Origin: Deltaproteobacteria bacterium | Lineage (GTDB): Bacteria; Desulfobacterota; Desulfobaccia; Desulfobaccales; 0-14-0-80-60-11 | Assembly (NCBI GenBank): GCA_016875015.1 | Contig: VGSJ01000013.1 | Coordinates: 1 to 47,609, forward strand | Direction of reading: 5' to 3' | Length of the DNA: 47,609 bases | Part shown: positions 9,217-17,803 of the stretch, in pieces | Position numbering within the stretch: the stretch's first letter is position 1 | Layout of the letters: each line of letters opens with the position of its first letter | Position numbers and translations under genes: made by a program | Notes under the pieces: generated by a model | Seen by the model: only the letters and a program-made list of their open reading frames with translations | What the model was told of the DNA's origin: nothing | The model's database searches: none

Positions 9217-10128
9217 TTACAGTATCTTGATCTTGCTCAGGTCCATTTCACCCCGGCCGGCCTGGTGGGACCTGGTGATATAGCCGATATCCGCGGGTTT
9301 CAGGCCGAACAGTTCGGTGCCCAGGGCGTCCAGGGCCACGGGGTCGGCGCCGGCGAACACCAGGTTTTTCACCGCCACATCCTCGATCCGGCCCCCGGAA
9401 GGGCCGTTTCGCAGCATGATCCGGGTGGCGTCCAGGACGTGAAGATCGGGGCGCAAAATCAGGTTCATATCCGCGATGTTCTGGTGCAGGCCCACGTGGA
9501 TGCGGCCCCGCCAGCCGCCGATGGCCCCCATCATGTTCTTCAGGCACATGGTGAGGCGGGCTTCGGAGTGATTCTTGGCGATGGGAATGTTGATGAAGCG
9601 GTCGGCTTCCAGAATCTCTTTATAGAAATACCATTTCTTCAGGGCCTTGCCCTTCTCGATTTGGAGTTCAACGAAGCCGCGGTCATCCACGTACTCCACC
9701 ACTACCCGGGGATCTTTGATGGCTTCCACCGCGGCCTTGATGCCCGAGTTGGCGTAGGCCTTGCGGGCGTCGTGGCAGGTGTTGTCCAGCACCTTGACCT
9801 TTTTGGCCCCGGCCTCCAGGCACAATTCCACCACCTGGCGCACCACCAGCGGATTGGCGTTGGCCGCCATCTCCGGGGTGCGGTCCCAGGCCATGTTGGG
9901 CTTGACCACCACCACTTCGCCGGGATTGACGAATTTTTTCATGCCGCCCAGGGCCTGGATGGTATCTCCCACCAGTTGGGCGTAATTGGCCCCCTGGGCT
10001 TTGGCCACGAGGGGTTGAGGCGTTTCCTGAGGGGCCATGGCCCACACTTCTTCGGGCAACACCAGCCGCCCGGCCCCGCTTGCCAATCCTAAGGCTGCCA
10101 TATACCTGAGGAAATCACGACGGTGCAT
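9217..10128 (-). CDS. DUF362 domain protein with Tat signal
   Basis: The 303-residue protein begins MHRRDFLRYMAALGLASGAG, a twin-arginine leader, so the mature protein should be exported folded, probably with a cofactor. The rest matches the DUF362 family: an N-terminal GEVVVVKPNMAWDR segment, a central KNHSEARLTMCLKNMMGAIGG region, and a C-terminal LVFAGADPVALDALGTELFG. The function of DUF362 is not established; members are often found with 4Fe-4S proteins, as here. The start is well supported by AGGAGG seven bases upstream. Unlike some relatives it has no ferredoxin cluster of its own, so the downstream polyferredoxin gene could supply electrons. That link is inference. Confidence 0.9.
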   Translation of the reverse strand: MHRRDFLRYMAALGLASGAGRLVLPEEVWAMAPQETPQPLVAKAQGANYAQLVGDTIQALGGMKKFVNPGEVVVVKPNMAWDRTPEMAANANPLVVRQVVELCLEAGAKKVKVLDNTCHDARKAYANSGIKAAVEAIKDPRVVVEYVDDRGFVELQIEKGKALKKWYFYKEILEADRFINIPIAKNHSEARLTMCLKNMMGAIGGWRGRIHVGLHQNIADMNLILRPDLHVLDATRIMLRNGPSGGRIEDVAVKNLVFAGADPVALDALGTELFGLKPADIGYITRSHQAGRGEMDLSKIKIL

Positions 10129-10161
10129 TATCGCCTCCTGTCAACCCTCCAGATATTTTCC

Positions 10162-10190
10162 AGTCTAAACAGAGCCCTGTGAGTTTGCAA
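10162..10190 (-). promoter_or_regulatory. Candidate sigma70-type promoter for the DUF362 gene
   Basis: Reading leftward, TTGCAA (10185-10190) is separated by 17 bases from TAGACT (10162-10167). The start codon at 10128 lies 34 bp further on and has a strong AGGAGG. The hexamers match the consensus only partly, so this is a candidate. Confidence 0.4.
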
Positions 10191-10222
10191 GTTTTTCTTG
10201 ACAAGCCCACGAAAACCTATTA

Positions 10223-10258
10223 TTGACTTAATAGTCATTTTAATGACCCGGTAGTCAT
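10223..10258. promoter_or_regulatory. Two tandem TGAC-N6-GTCA operator-like palindromes
   Basis: TGACTTAATAGTCA (10224-10237) and TGACCCGGTAGTCA (10244-10257) are two copies of one dyad with identical outer arms, spaced exactly 20 bp apart (about two helical turns). The second extends to ATGAC...GTCAT. They sit between the leftward DUF362 gene and the rightward tetR-tolC-emrAB genes. The TetR protein encoded at 10627 is the obvious candidate binder, but a 16-bp dyad with 6-bp spacer also suits CRP/FNR-family proteins. Confidence 0.6.
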
Positions 10259-10286
10259 AATATCGGACTTGGCGCACGCGGTCCCG

Positions 10287-10370
10287 AAAAGTTCTTTAAA
10301 TTGGTAGCACAGGCTTTCCAGCCTGTGCCAAAGTAGCAGGTTAGCCTGGCACAGCCTGGAAAGGCTGCGC
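10287..10370. repeat. REP-like composite repeat, copy 2
   Basis: The head GAAAAGTTCTTTAAA is followed by the palindrome at 10307-10328, the linker AAGTAGCAGGTTA, and an inverted unit at 10349-10370 (CAGCCTGGAAAGGCTG core). Head, first palindrome, GCAGGTTA linker and second unit are in the same order as at 17559-17643. Confidence 0.85.
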
Positions 10371-10528
10371 TACTGAAATTGAGTTTCTGGTTTTTTCAAC
10401 AAGATTTTGCTTTAAACAGATTGATTTGACTAAGGAATTAGTTCATTTTTTGTTTGGTTGCGGCCCTATGCCGCGATGTGCCACCAAAGGCGGCGGGCAC
10501 GGAGGCCCGCCCCACCGACTTTTCATAG

Positions 10529-10558
10529 TTACGGGTGGGCCACAGGCCCATGAATGAC
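10529..10558. repeat. 30-bp dispersed repeat, copy 2
   Basis: This copy differs from 6746-6775 at one base. It lies 69 bp upstream of the tetR start, so it is within the likely 5' leader of the efflux operon. Confidence 0.7.
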
Positions 10559-10626
10559 TGTTTGGAAATTTGTGGGACCAGCCCGGACAGCAGCCCTCGC
10601 GACCAGTTTAACAAATTTTATAAAAA

Positions 10627-11280
10627 ATGCCAGCTTCCCCCAAAGCCACTAAGAAAGAACTGGTCACCGCGTTTCGCACCCGGGAGATCCTGGCCGCGGC
10701 CCGGCAGCTGTTGGAGGAGCGCGGCCTGGAAGTCATGACCATGGAAGAGATCGCCGCGGCCGCCGGGGTGGCCAAGGGCACCCTGTACCTCTATTTCCAG
10801 AGCAAAGACGATCTGATCCTGGCCCTCATCACCCAGGTGGGGAAAAACCTCCTTCAGGACGTGGAGGCCTCTATAGAGGCCCTGGGGACGCCTCCGGAGA
10901 AGTTGAGCCGGATGGTGTCCGTCCTCCTGGAGTATCTCAACCGGGAGCGGCTGTTGTTTCCCATGTATGCCCGGGAACTGCTCCGGGGGGAGGGGGAATC
11001 CCGGGAAGGATTCCGGCGCCCCTACCAGGAATTGGAAGAGAAATTTGTTACCCTGGTGACCCGCCTGTTTGCCGAAGGCATTGCCGCCGGCCAGTTTATT
11101 CCCGCCAATCCCCGCCTCCTCACCTTTTTGATTCGGGGGTTGGTCCGGGCCACCGGCTACTACCAGAAGGCCGAAGGACAGGCTGATGCGGCCAAAGAGG
11201 CCTTACCGGTTATTCTCACCCTGCTCTCCTCCGGTTTGATCCGGGAAAAGCGATCTTTAGCAGAGGAAGCGGCGCGATGA
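10627..11280 (+). CDS. TetR/AcrR-family transcriptional regulator
   Basis: This is a 217-residue regulator. Residues about 15-60 form the TetR helix-turn-helix domain (REILAAARQLLEERGLEVMTMEEIAAAAGVAKGTLYLYFQSKDDLILA), with the typical GVAKGTLYLYF recognition helix. The remaining helical domain should bind an inducer. Its stop overlaps the start of the TolC gene (ATGA), so it is the first gene of the efflux operon and probably represses it. No Shine-Dalgarno is visible before the ATG; the upstream sequence is a run of A and T. The tandem palindromes at 10223-10258 are its most likely operators. Confidence 0.93.
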   Translation: MPASPKATKKELVTAFRTREILAAARQLLEERGLEVMTMEEIAAAAGVAKGTLYLYFQSKDDLILALITQVGKNLLQDVEASIEALGTPPEKLSRMVSVLLEYLNRERLLFPMYARELLRGEGESREGFRRPYQELEEKFVTLVTRLFAEGIAAGQFIPANPRLLTFLIRGLVRATGYYQKAEGQADAAKEALPVILTLLSSGLIREKRSLAEEAAR

Positions 11281-12638
11281 CGGCCAGAAACCTCGGGCTC
11301 GGGCTCGCACTGATACTGTGGGGCGCCTCGGTCTTCCCAGGCGGGACTGCCGAACCCCCGGCTCCCCACCTCGATTTAAGGGAAGCCCTGCGCCTGGCCT
11401 TTAAGGCCAACCCCAATTTGCAGATCAGCCGCCTCCAGGCCCTCATCGCCGGCGAGCAGGTGGTGCGGGCCCGGTCGGGGCTGCTGCCCCAGGTCAAGAC
11501 CCAGGTGGGCCAAACCATTTACGATGATCCCCTGAAGTTTAAAATCGGCGGCGGCCTGCCGGGCGCTTCCGGCGGGATCAGCTTTCCCCAGACCAACCGG
11601 AACTTCTGGAGCAGCCAGACCTCCGTGAACCAGTTGGTGTTCGACTTCTGGGGCACCCCGGCCAAATATATGGCGGCCATCAAGGGACATCAGGCCAGTC
11701 TGCTGGACACCGCCCAGACCCGGGACAACGTGTTTCTGACCGTGGCCCAGGGGTACTTCAAGACCCTCCGGGCCCAAAAAATGGTGGAAGTGGCCAAGCA
11801 GAATGTCTTTGACCTCAAGGAGCATCTTCGCATTGCCCAGGACCAGCACCAATTCGGGATCGTGACTTTTAACGACGTGCTGCAGGCCAAGGTCTCGTTG
11901 GCTGACGCCCAGCAGAACCTGATCGTGGCCCAGACCGATTTTATCGACATCCGGTCGTCGCTGAACAAGGTCCTGATGCTGCCCGTGTCCGCCCCCACGG
12001 TCCTGAAGGATGAGAAAGTCGACCTCAAAGCCTGGGCCCTGGGAGATGCTACGGACGCGGCCTTGAAGCGCCGGAGCGATCTCAAGGCCTCCCAGGAGCG
12101 CATCCATGCACAGGAAAAGCAGGTGGTGGAGACCCGGGCCCGGCTATTTCCCCAGTTTGCCGTCCAGGCGGGGCACAACTATCAGGTAAACAATAGCCTG
12201 CTGCACAATCACCAGTGGTTTGTCATCTTTGGCATGAACTGGAACATCTTTTCCGGGTTGGACACCAAGGCCGCGATCTCCCAGGCCAGGCTCAAGGTGC
12301 AGCAACTGCAGGAGCAGCATAAGGATATGAACGAGCAAGTCCAACTGGATGTCCAGACCGCTTACCTGAAGATCAAAGAGACCGTGGACCGGATCAGGAC
12401 CACGGAAACCGCGGTGACCCAGGGCGAGGAAAACCTGCGCCTCAACGAAGAGCGCTATAAAGAAAGCGTGGGGACCGCCACCGACGTCATCGACGCCGAT
12501 ACCCTCTTGACCAGGACCCGGGTCAATTACTGGACCGCGGTGTACGACCATCAGATGGCCAAGGCCCAGATGCTCTGGGCCATCGGCGGCATCAATGAAC
12601 TCCTCCCCCAGGAGAACCAGCCGCGCCATGGCCCGTAA
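11277..12638 (+). CDS. TolC-family outer-membrane efflux channel
   Basis: The protein is 453 residues with a cleavable signal peptide (MTARNLGLGLALILWGASVFPGGTA). It has the two internally repeated outer-membrane-efflux domains, each opening with a conserved LREALRLAFKANPNLQISRLQAL-type or related helix. Long Ala/Gln-rich coiled-coil helices follow, together with the GIVTFNDVLQAKVSLADAQQNLIVAQ and ESVGTATDVIDADTLLTRTRVNYWTAVYDH signatures. It forms a trimeric outer-membrane and periplasmic duct. It overlaps tetR by 4 bp and the adaptor gene by about 11 bp, consistent with translational coupling in a complete tripartite efflux operon. Confidence 0.94.
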   Translation: MTARNLGLGLALILWGASVFPGGTAEPPAPHLDLREALRLAFKANPNLQISRLQALIAGEQVVRARSGLLPQVKTQVGQTIYDDPLKFKIGGGLPGASGGISFPQTNRNFWSSQTSVNQLVFDFWGTPAKYMAAIKGHQASLLDTAQTRDNVFLTVAQGYFKTLRAQKMVEVAKQNVFDLKEHLRIAQDQHQFGIVTFNDVLQAKVSLADAQQNLIVAQTDFIDIRSSLNKVLMLPVSAPTVLKDEKVDLKAWALGDATDAALKRRSDLKASQERIHAQEKQVVETRARLFPQFAVQAGHNYQVNNSLLHNHQWFVIFGMNWNIFSGLDTKAAISQARLKVQQLQEQHKDMNEQVQLDVQTAYLKIKETVDRIRTTETAVTQGEENLRLNEERYKESVGTATDVIDADTLLTRTRVNYWTAVYDHQMAKAQMLWAIGGINELLPQENQPRHGP

Positions 12639-13686
12639 ACTTCTCGTCAACATCGGCATAGGCCTTCTGGTCCTGGTCATGGTTGGGGCCGGAATCGCCT
12701 ACTGGAGGCACATCCAGATTTTCGTCAGCACCGACGACGCTTATGTGGCCGGCTATGTAGGCGTCATTTCGGCCCGGGTGCCGGGGCGGGTGGCCAAAAT
12801 TCTGGTGGACAACAACCAGCACGTCACTCCCGGCCAGGTCCTGGTGACCCTGGAGCCCCAGGACTATGATACCGCGGTGGCCCGGGAGGCGGGGAACCTG
12901 GGCCGCCTGCGCCAGGAAGTGGCCCAGGCCTACGTCCGGGTCTCCACCGCCAAAACCCGGGTGCCCCAGGCGGAAGCCAATTTCAAGATGGCCAGCCTCG
13001 ATAAGACCCGCTATACCAGCCTGTTTGAACGCCGCACCATCCCCAAACAGACCCTGGACCAGGTGGAAACCCGCTACCGGATCAACCAGGCGGAGTTGAA
13101 CAAAACCCAGCGGGAACTCAAGGAAGCCTTGGCTGCCATCGGCGGGTCCACCGACATCCCTCTGGACGAGCAGCCGGCCATCAAGGAAGCCAAGGCCAGA
13201 CTGGAGCAGGCCCGCCTCAACCTGGGCTATGCCAGGATCACCGCCCAGATCGAAGGCTACATCACTAGGCGGCAGGTGGAAGTGGGCAACTGGGTCCAGC
13301 CCGGACAGCCCATGATGATGCTCGTGCCTCTGGGCACGTCCCAGCTGTGGGTCCAGGCCAATTACAAAGAGACGGAACTCAATCACCTGTATATCGGCCA
13401 GCCCGCCAGGGTCCGGGTGGACAGCTACCCCGGGGTCGAATTTCCCGGCCGGGTGGATTCCATCATGGCCGGCACCGGCTCGGCCTTCTCGCTTCTGCCC
13501 CCGGAGAACGCCACCGGCAACTGGGTGAAGGTGGTCCAACGCGTCCCGGTCAAAATCACGCTGATGCCGCCCTTCCCCGCCAACCGCCCCCTGCGCCTGG
13601 GGATGTCCACCGAGGTTACCATCGACACCCGGGAACGCACCGGCAAACGGCTATCGGGGCCGGAGTGGCAGTCGTCTTCTCAATAA
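12628..13686 (+). CDS. HlyD/EmrA-family membrane-fusion protein
   Basis: The protein has about 352 residues. A short cytoplasmic start (MARKLLVN) precedes one membrane helix (IGIGLLVLVMVGAGIAYW), then FVSTDDAYVAGYVGVISARVPGRV, the classic EmrA lipoyl half motif. A coiled-coil hairpin follows, then LNLGYARITAQIEGYITRRQVEVGNWVQPGQPMMMLVPL and a C-terminal beta-barrel. It should bridge the MFS pump and TolC. The ATG at 12628 is chosen because AGGAGAA precedes it by 11 bases and it gives a normal EmrA N-terminus. The frame is open to an ATG at 12595 inside tolC, which lacks a ribosome site. Confidence 0.92.
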   Translation: MARKLLVNIGIGLLVLVMVGAGIAYWRHIQIFVSTDDAYVAGYVGVISARVPGRVAKILVDNNQHVTPGQVLVTLEPQDYDTAVAREAGNLGRLRQEVAQAYVRVSTAKTRVPQAEANFKMASLDKTRYTSLFERRTIPKQTLDQVETRYRINQAELNKTQRELKEALAAIGGSTDIPLDEQPAIKEAKARLEQARLNLGYARITAQIEGYITRRQVEVGNWVQPGQPMMMLVPLGTSQLWVQANYKETELNHLYIGQPARVRVDSYPGVEFPGRVDSIMAGTGSAFSLLPPENATGNWVKVVQRVPVKITLMPPFPANRPLRLGMSTEVTIDTRERTGKRLSGPEWQSSSQ

Positions 13687-13750
13687 GTTTTGAGGCCCCC
13701 TGGCCGCCTCCCGGTAGCGCCGGACCCCATGAGGCCTTCCGGAGCACTAC

Positions 13751-15412
13751 ATGGCGCCGGAAAAGCCGGGGCAATCCCTGGGGCGTCGAAGTTATTGCCC
13801 GGATCAATCAGGCTGTGAACCAGAGATGACCACTCCTAACAGCGGCTCCCCGGTGGCGGTCAACAAATGGCTGGTCACCATCGCGGTGATGGCCGGCACC
13901 TTCATGGAAATCGTGGACACCACGGTGGTCAACGTGGCCCTGCCCCAAATCGCCGGCAGCCTGGCCGCCTCGGTGGACGAAACCACCTGGATCCTGACGG
14001 CCTATCTGGTCTCCAACGCCATCATCCTGCCCATCACCGGCTGGCTCTCGGCGCTCTTCGGCCGCAAGCGCTTTCTGATTCTCTGCATGGCCCTGTTCAC
14101 CGTCAGTTCCATGTTGTGCGGCATGGCCACCAGTCTGGGGATGCTCATCATCTTCCGCATCATCCAGGGCGTCGGCGGCGGGGCGCTCCAGCCCATCTCC
14201 CAGGCCATCCTATTGGAAACCTTCCCGGTGCAGGAGCGGGGCATGGCCATGGCCATTTGGGGCATCGGGGTGATCATCGCTCCCATTGTGGGGCCGGTCA
14301 TGGGGGGCTGGGTCACCGACAACCTCACCTGGCGCTGGGCCTTCTACATCAACCTGCCCGTCGGCCTGTTGTCCCTGATTCTCACCTGGCTGTTCATTTT
14401 CGACCCCGATTACATCCGGCGCCAGCGGGCCGGCAGCATCGACTACTGGGGGCTGGGGTTCTTGATCGTGGGTCTGGGAGCCCTCCAGGTGGTGCTGGAC
14501 AAGGGGGAGCGGGAAGACTGGTTCTCTTCCGCCTTCATCACCCAACTGGCCATCATCGCGGTGGTGGCCTTAGGTGTCCTGATCTATCATGAACTCAAAA
14601 CCAGGCACCCCGTGGTGGACCTCCGGCTCTTCAAGGAGCGGAACTACGCCGCCGGGGTGACCATCATGTTTTTTTTCGGGTTTGTCCTCTATGGCAGCAT
14701 CATGCTCCTGCCCCTGTTCCTCCAAACCCTCATGGGCTACGACGCCACCCTGGCGGGCTGGGCCCTGGCCTTCGGGGGCATCGGCTCCCTGCTGATCATG
14801 CCGGTGGTGGGCCGGCTGACCATGGTGATGGACAGCCGCAAAATAGTCTTTGTCGGCCTGTTAATCAACGCCTATGCCGTTTATCTCATGAGCGGCTACA
14901 CCACCGGCATTGATTTTTATCACGCCTGGTGGCCCAGGTTCGTCCAGGGGTTTGGCCTGGGGGCCACCTTCGTGTCCCTCACCACCCTCACCATGTCCCG
15001 CATCCCCCAGGAGAAAATGGGCAACGCCGCCGGCATCTTCAACCTGAGCCGCAATCTGGGGGGGTCTTTCGGCATCGCCACGGCCACCACCCTCCTGGCC
15101 CGGCGGAGCCAGTTCCATCAAAGCCGCCTGGTGGAGCACCTCACCCCCCTGTCCCAGCCTTTCAACGATTGGCAGCAGCGCCTGTCCCAAGTCTTGCCGG
15201 ATTTGGGGACCGACTGGCAGTGGTGGAACACCCCCGAGGCCATGGCCGGGCTATACCAGGAAGTGCTGCGCCAGGCGAAAATGCTGGCCTTCTGCGACGA
15301 TTACTGGTTCTTTACCATCGTTTTTCTCTGCCTGCTGCCCCTGGTCTTTCTCATGCGTCGCGGCCCCAAGCCTGCCGTCGCCGAAGAGCCGGGGATAGAA
15401 CCCCTTCCTTGA
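13751..15412 (+). CDS. DHA2-family MFS multidrug transporter, EmrB/QacA type
   Basis: This 14-helix major-facilitator pump carries the family signatures FMEIVDTTVVNVALPQIAGSL (motif D1), GWLSALFGRKRFL (motif A), FRIIQGVGGGALQPISQAILLE (motif B region) and GPVMGGWVTDNLTWRWAFYINLPVG (motif C with the following loop). It is the energised part of the TolC-EmrA-EmrB type system. The start at 13751 has GGAG six bases upstream, but its first 25 residues look unlike the family. The ATG at 13826 (MTTPNSGSPVAVNKWL) gives the usual N-terminus but has no clear ribosome site, so the start is unsettled. Confidence 0.93.
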   Translation: MAPEKPGQSLGRRSYCPDQSGCEPEMTTPNSGSPVAVNKWLVTIAVMAGTFMEIVDTTVVNVALPQIAGSLAASVDETTWILTAYLVSNAIILPITGWLSALFGRKRFLILCMALFTVSSMLCGMATSLGMLIIFRIIQGVGGGALQPISQAILLETFPVQERGMAMAIWGIGVIIAPIVGPVMGGWVTDNLTWRWAFYINLPVGLLSLILTWLFIFDPDYIRRQRAGSIDYWGLGFLIVGLGALQVVLDKGEREDWFSSAFITQLAIIAVVALGVLIYHELKTRHPVVDLRLFKERNYAAGVTIMFFFGFVLYGSIMLLPLFLQTLMGYDATLAGWALAFGGIGSLLIMPVVGRLTMVMDSRKIVFVGLLINAYAVYLMSGYTTGIDFYHAWWPRFVQGFGLGATFVSLTTLTMSRIPQEKMGNAAGIFNLSRNLGGSFGIATATTLLARRSQFHQSRLVEHLTPLSQPFNDWQQRLSQVLPDLGTDWQWWNTPEAMAGLYQEVLRQAKMLAFCDDYWFFTIVFLCLLPLVFLMRRGPKPAVAEEPGIEPLP

Positions 15413-15501
15413 TCCGCCGCACTCTGGTATTGTTCCTAGATAACGCCCATTACCCGGCCGGGTGATGATCTCCGCCGCCCCAGGGCGAGAAGGATACGTG
15501 G

Positions 15502-16461
15502 TTGCGCCTCGTCAATCTTATTCTCCTGCTGATCGCCTCGATTTTCTTCGCCTGGATTCTCAACGAAGTGGGGTGGGATACCCTGGGGCATTATCTCTGG
15601 CGGGTAGGATGGTACTGGCCGCTGCTTCTGCTGCCCTATGGGGTGGTCAACTGGCTGGAAGCCTGGTCCTGGAAGTATATCCTGGTCCACCCGCCGGCCA
15701 AGACCACGGTGGGCCGCCTCTTCTGGCTGCGTCTCGGGGGGGAATCCCTGAACCAGCTCACTCCCACCGCCGGCCTGGGGGGCGAGCCCTTTAAAGCCAC
15801 CCGCCTCCAGGCCGACGGCGTGCCTCTGGAGGTGGCCAGCGCCTCGGTGGTGATCATGAAGGGCATCCTGGTCCTGAGCCTGGCCTTGTATATCTTTGCC
15901 GGGCTGGTCCTGGCCCCCTTCTTTCTGCCGGAGGCGGGCAGGCAAATGCTGTTCTTATGCCTGGCGGCCCTGGGTCTGGCGGCCGTCGGCATCATTTTCG
16001 TCGTTGTTCAGCGGCGGGACCCATTCGGCAACAGCTTCCGCTTCCTCTCCCGGCGCGGCTGGCTGCCCCGCTTTCTCAGGGATCAGGAGGGCTTTTTAGA
16101 GGGTCTGGACACGGCCATGTCCCAGTTCTACCGGCAATATCCGTCCCGGGCCCTGCTGGCCTTTTCCCTGTTTTTCCTCAGCTGGCTGCTCCATTCGGTG
16201 GAGGTCTACCTGATTTTCTGGCTCCTGGGCCACCCCATCAGCTGGGGCATGGCCGTCTGCCTGGATGCCCTGGCCATGCTCTTCACGGCCCTGGGGTTTT
16301 TTATCCCCGCGGCCATGGGGGTGCAGGAGGGCGGCAACATTCTGTTGGCCCTGGGCTTTAACCTGGGTTTTACCCTGGGCGCAGCCTTCAGCATCCTCAG
16401 GCGCATCCGGGAAGCCTTCTGGCTCTGCCTGGGCCTCGTGGTAGTATGGCGGGAGAAGTGA
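15502..16461 (+). CDS. Flippase-like integral membrane protein (lysylphosphatidylglycerol synthase transmembrane-region family)
   Basis: This 319-residue protein has about eight hydrophobic helices and no soluble catalytic domain. The pattern LRLGGESLNQLTPTAGLGGEPFKATRL, followed by GFFIPAAMGVQEGGNILLALGF near the end, fits the UPF0104/AglD2-type flippase-like family. That family includes the membrane part of MprF and the hopanoid-associated HpnL. Initiation is at TTG (15502), supported by GAGAAGGA about seven bases before and by the lack of any in-frame ATG upstream. It follows the MFS gene by about 90 bp on the same strand and could be cotranscribed. The transported lipid or glycolipid is unknown. 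Confidence 0.82.
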   Translation: MRLVNLILLLIASIFFAWILNEVGWDTLGHYLWRVGWYWPLLLLPYGVVNWLEAWSWKYILVHPPAKTTVGRLFWLRLGGESLNQLTPTAGLGGEPFKATRLQADGVPLEVASASVVIMKGILVLSLALYIFAGLVLAPFFLPEAGRQMLFLCLAALGLAAVGIIFVVVQRRDPFGNSFRFLSRRGWLPRFLRDQEGFLEGLDTAMSQFYRQYPSRALLAFSLFFLSWLLHSVEVYLIFWLLGHPISWGMAVCLDALAMLFTALGFFIPAAMGVQEGGNILLALGFNLGFTLGAAFSILRRIREAFWLCLGLVVVWREK

Positions 16462-16563
16462 CCGTGAGCCGCAAGAATAGCGGTTACCGAGCGACTCTTT
16501 AAGATAGCCTGACCATATCAAATAATTTTCTCGCTTAATGGTCCCCTTGTCTCCCTGAAGTTC

Positions 16564-17499
16564 CTAAATTGCGTTCAAAAACTTCGTCAAACTCTCCCGG
16601 TTTTCCACGTTGTGAAAACTCTCGGGGGATTCCTGGGGCAGGATCTTCTTTACCAGGCCCGTGAGGACGTTTTTGGGCCCCACCTCCACCCAGGTGTCCA
16701 CCCCGGCGGCCTTCAGATTGAGGATGAGTTCGGCCCAGCGCACCGGGCTGGTGAGCTGGGCGCCCATGGCCGCCCGCAGGGCGCCCGGGTCCGTCTCCGT
16801 CGCCGCGGTGGCGTTGAGATAGAGAGGCAGCCGGGGGGCCCTGAAGTCCAGCTTCGCCATGCACGCGGCGAAATCCCGGGTGGCCTCCTCCATCAACGGC
16901 GAGTGCCAGGCCCCGGAGACCTTTAAAGGGATGACCTTGGCTCCTTCGGCTTTCGCCAGATTCCCCGCCCGGGCGACCATTTCCGGGGAGCCGGAAATTA
17001 CCGTCTGCTCCGGGGTATTGAAGTTGGCCAGGGCGATGGGGCCTTCTTTGGTCACGGGATGGACCAGCCCCTTCAGTTTCTCCGGGGTCAGCCCGATGAC
17101 CGCGGCCATGGCCCCGGGATATTTTTCGGCCTCACGGTGCATGAGGCGGCCGCGCTCGGCCACCGCGGCGATGGTGTCATTGGCGCTCAACACCCCCGCG
17201 GCATACAGGGCGCTGTACTCCCCCAGGCTGTGGCCGCACACCGCGACTGGCGTAACCCCGGCTTTGGTGAGGGCCCGGTAGAGACAGAGGTTGACCACGG
17301 TCACCGCGGGCTGGAGATTCACCGTCAGGGTGAGTTCCTCCATGGGCCCGGTGAAGCAAAGCCTTTTTAAGGGCAGCCCGGTGGTTTCCTCCGCCAGGCC
17401 GAACAACTCCCGGGCCCCGGGGTCGGCTTCAAAAAGGTCCTGGCCCATGCCCACGTACTGGGAACCCTGCCCGGGAAACAAAAACGCGATGTGAGACAT
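16564..17499 (-). CDS. fabD: Malonyl-CoA:ACP transacylase
   Basis: The 311-residue length is standard for FabD, which loads malonyl groups onto acyl-carrier protein for fatty-acid synthesis. The start FLFPGQGSQYVGMG gives the oxyanion-hole glutamine. The catalytic serine lies in GHSLGEYSALYAAG (about residue 92), the catalytic histidine in SGAWHSPLM (about 201), and the terminal VGPKNVLTGLVKK motif is intact. No other fab genes are nearby. It converges with the flippase-like gene on its 3' side; on its 5' side a repeat cluster separates it from thiE. Confidence 0.96.
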   Translation of the reverse strand: MSHIAFLFPGQGSQYVGMGQDLFEADPGARELFGLAEETTGLPLKRLCFTGPMEELTLTVNLQPAVTVVNLCLYRALTKAGVTPVAVCGHSLGEYSALYAAGVLSANDTIAAVAERGRLMHREAEKYPGAMAAVIGLTPEKLKGLVHPVTKEGPIALANFNTPEQTVISGSPEMVARAGNLAKAEGAKVIPLKVSGAWHSPLMEEATRDFAACMAKLDFRAPRLPLYLNATAATETDPGALRAAMGAQLTSPVRWAELILNLKAAGVDTWVEVGPKNVLTGLVKKILPQESPESFHNVENRESLTKFLNAI

Positions 17500-17803
17500 G
17501 CTGTACCTCGATAATCAAAATTATTTGTAAGAGAAACGACAATTCCTGTTACGAATACGAAAAGTTCTTTAACTCCTTGGCACAGGCTTTCCAGCCTGTG
17601 CCAAGGAAGCAGGTTATTCGGGCGCAGCCTGGAAAGGCTGTGCCACCGGCATCTTGCCGGTGCGAATGCACAGGCTGGAAGCCTGTGCCACTGATGCAAC
17701 CGCGCCCCAAAGGCAGGCGCCAAGGTCCTGCCCAGCCATGGCAATCATCCGGCAGGCCAAGGAGGAACCCTGGAGGGGATGGCTCGTCCGGCCGGACTGT
17801 TCC
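17500..17803. other. Repeat-rich gap between fabD and the thi genes
   Basis: This 304-bp gap is mostly occupied by REP-like copy 3 and a small hairpin (ACCGGCATCTTGCCGGT, 17645-17661). The ribosome site and promoter of fabD should be near 17500-17550. No gene is recognised. Confidence 0.6.
17559..17689. repeat. REP-like composite repeat, copy 3 (three palindromic units)
   Basis: The head GAAAAGTTCTTTAA is followed by a perfect 14-bp-arm palindrome at 17575-17606, the GCAGGTTA linker, an inverted unit at 17622-17643, and a third shorter unit at 17668-17689. This is the largest copy in the window. Confidence 0.85.

Larger units (their letters stand above)
10129..10626. other. Divergent control region between DUF362 and tetR, with repeats
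   Basis: This region holds a candidate leftward promoter (10162-10190), tandem operator-like palindromes (10223-10258), the REP-like copy 2 (10287-10370), a further palindrome near 10489-10515 and the 30-bp repeat at 10529-10558. The last 30 bases before tetR are AT-rich and contain no ribosome site. No gene is recognised. Confidence 0.6.
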
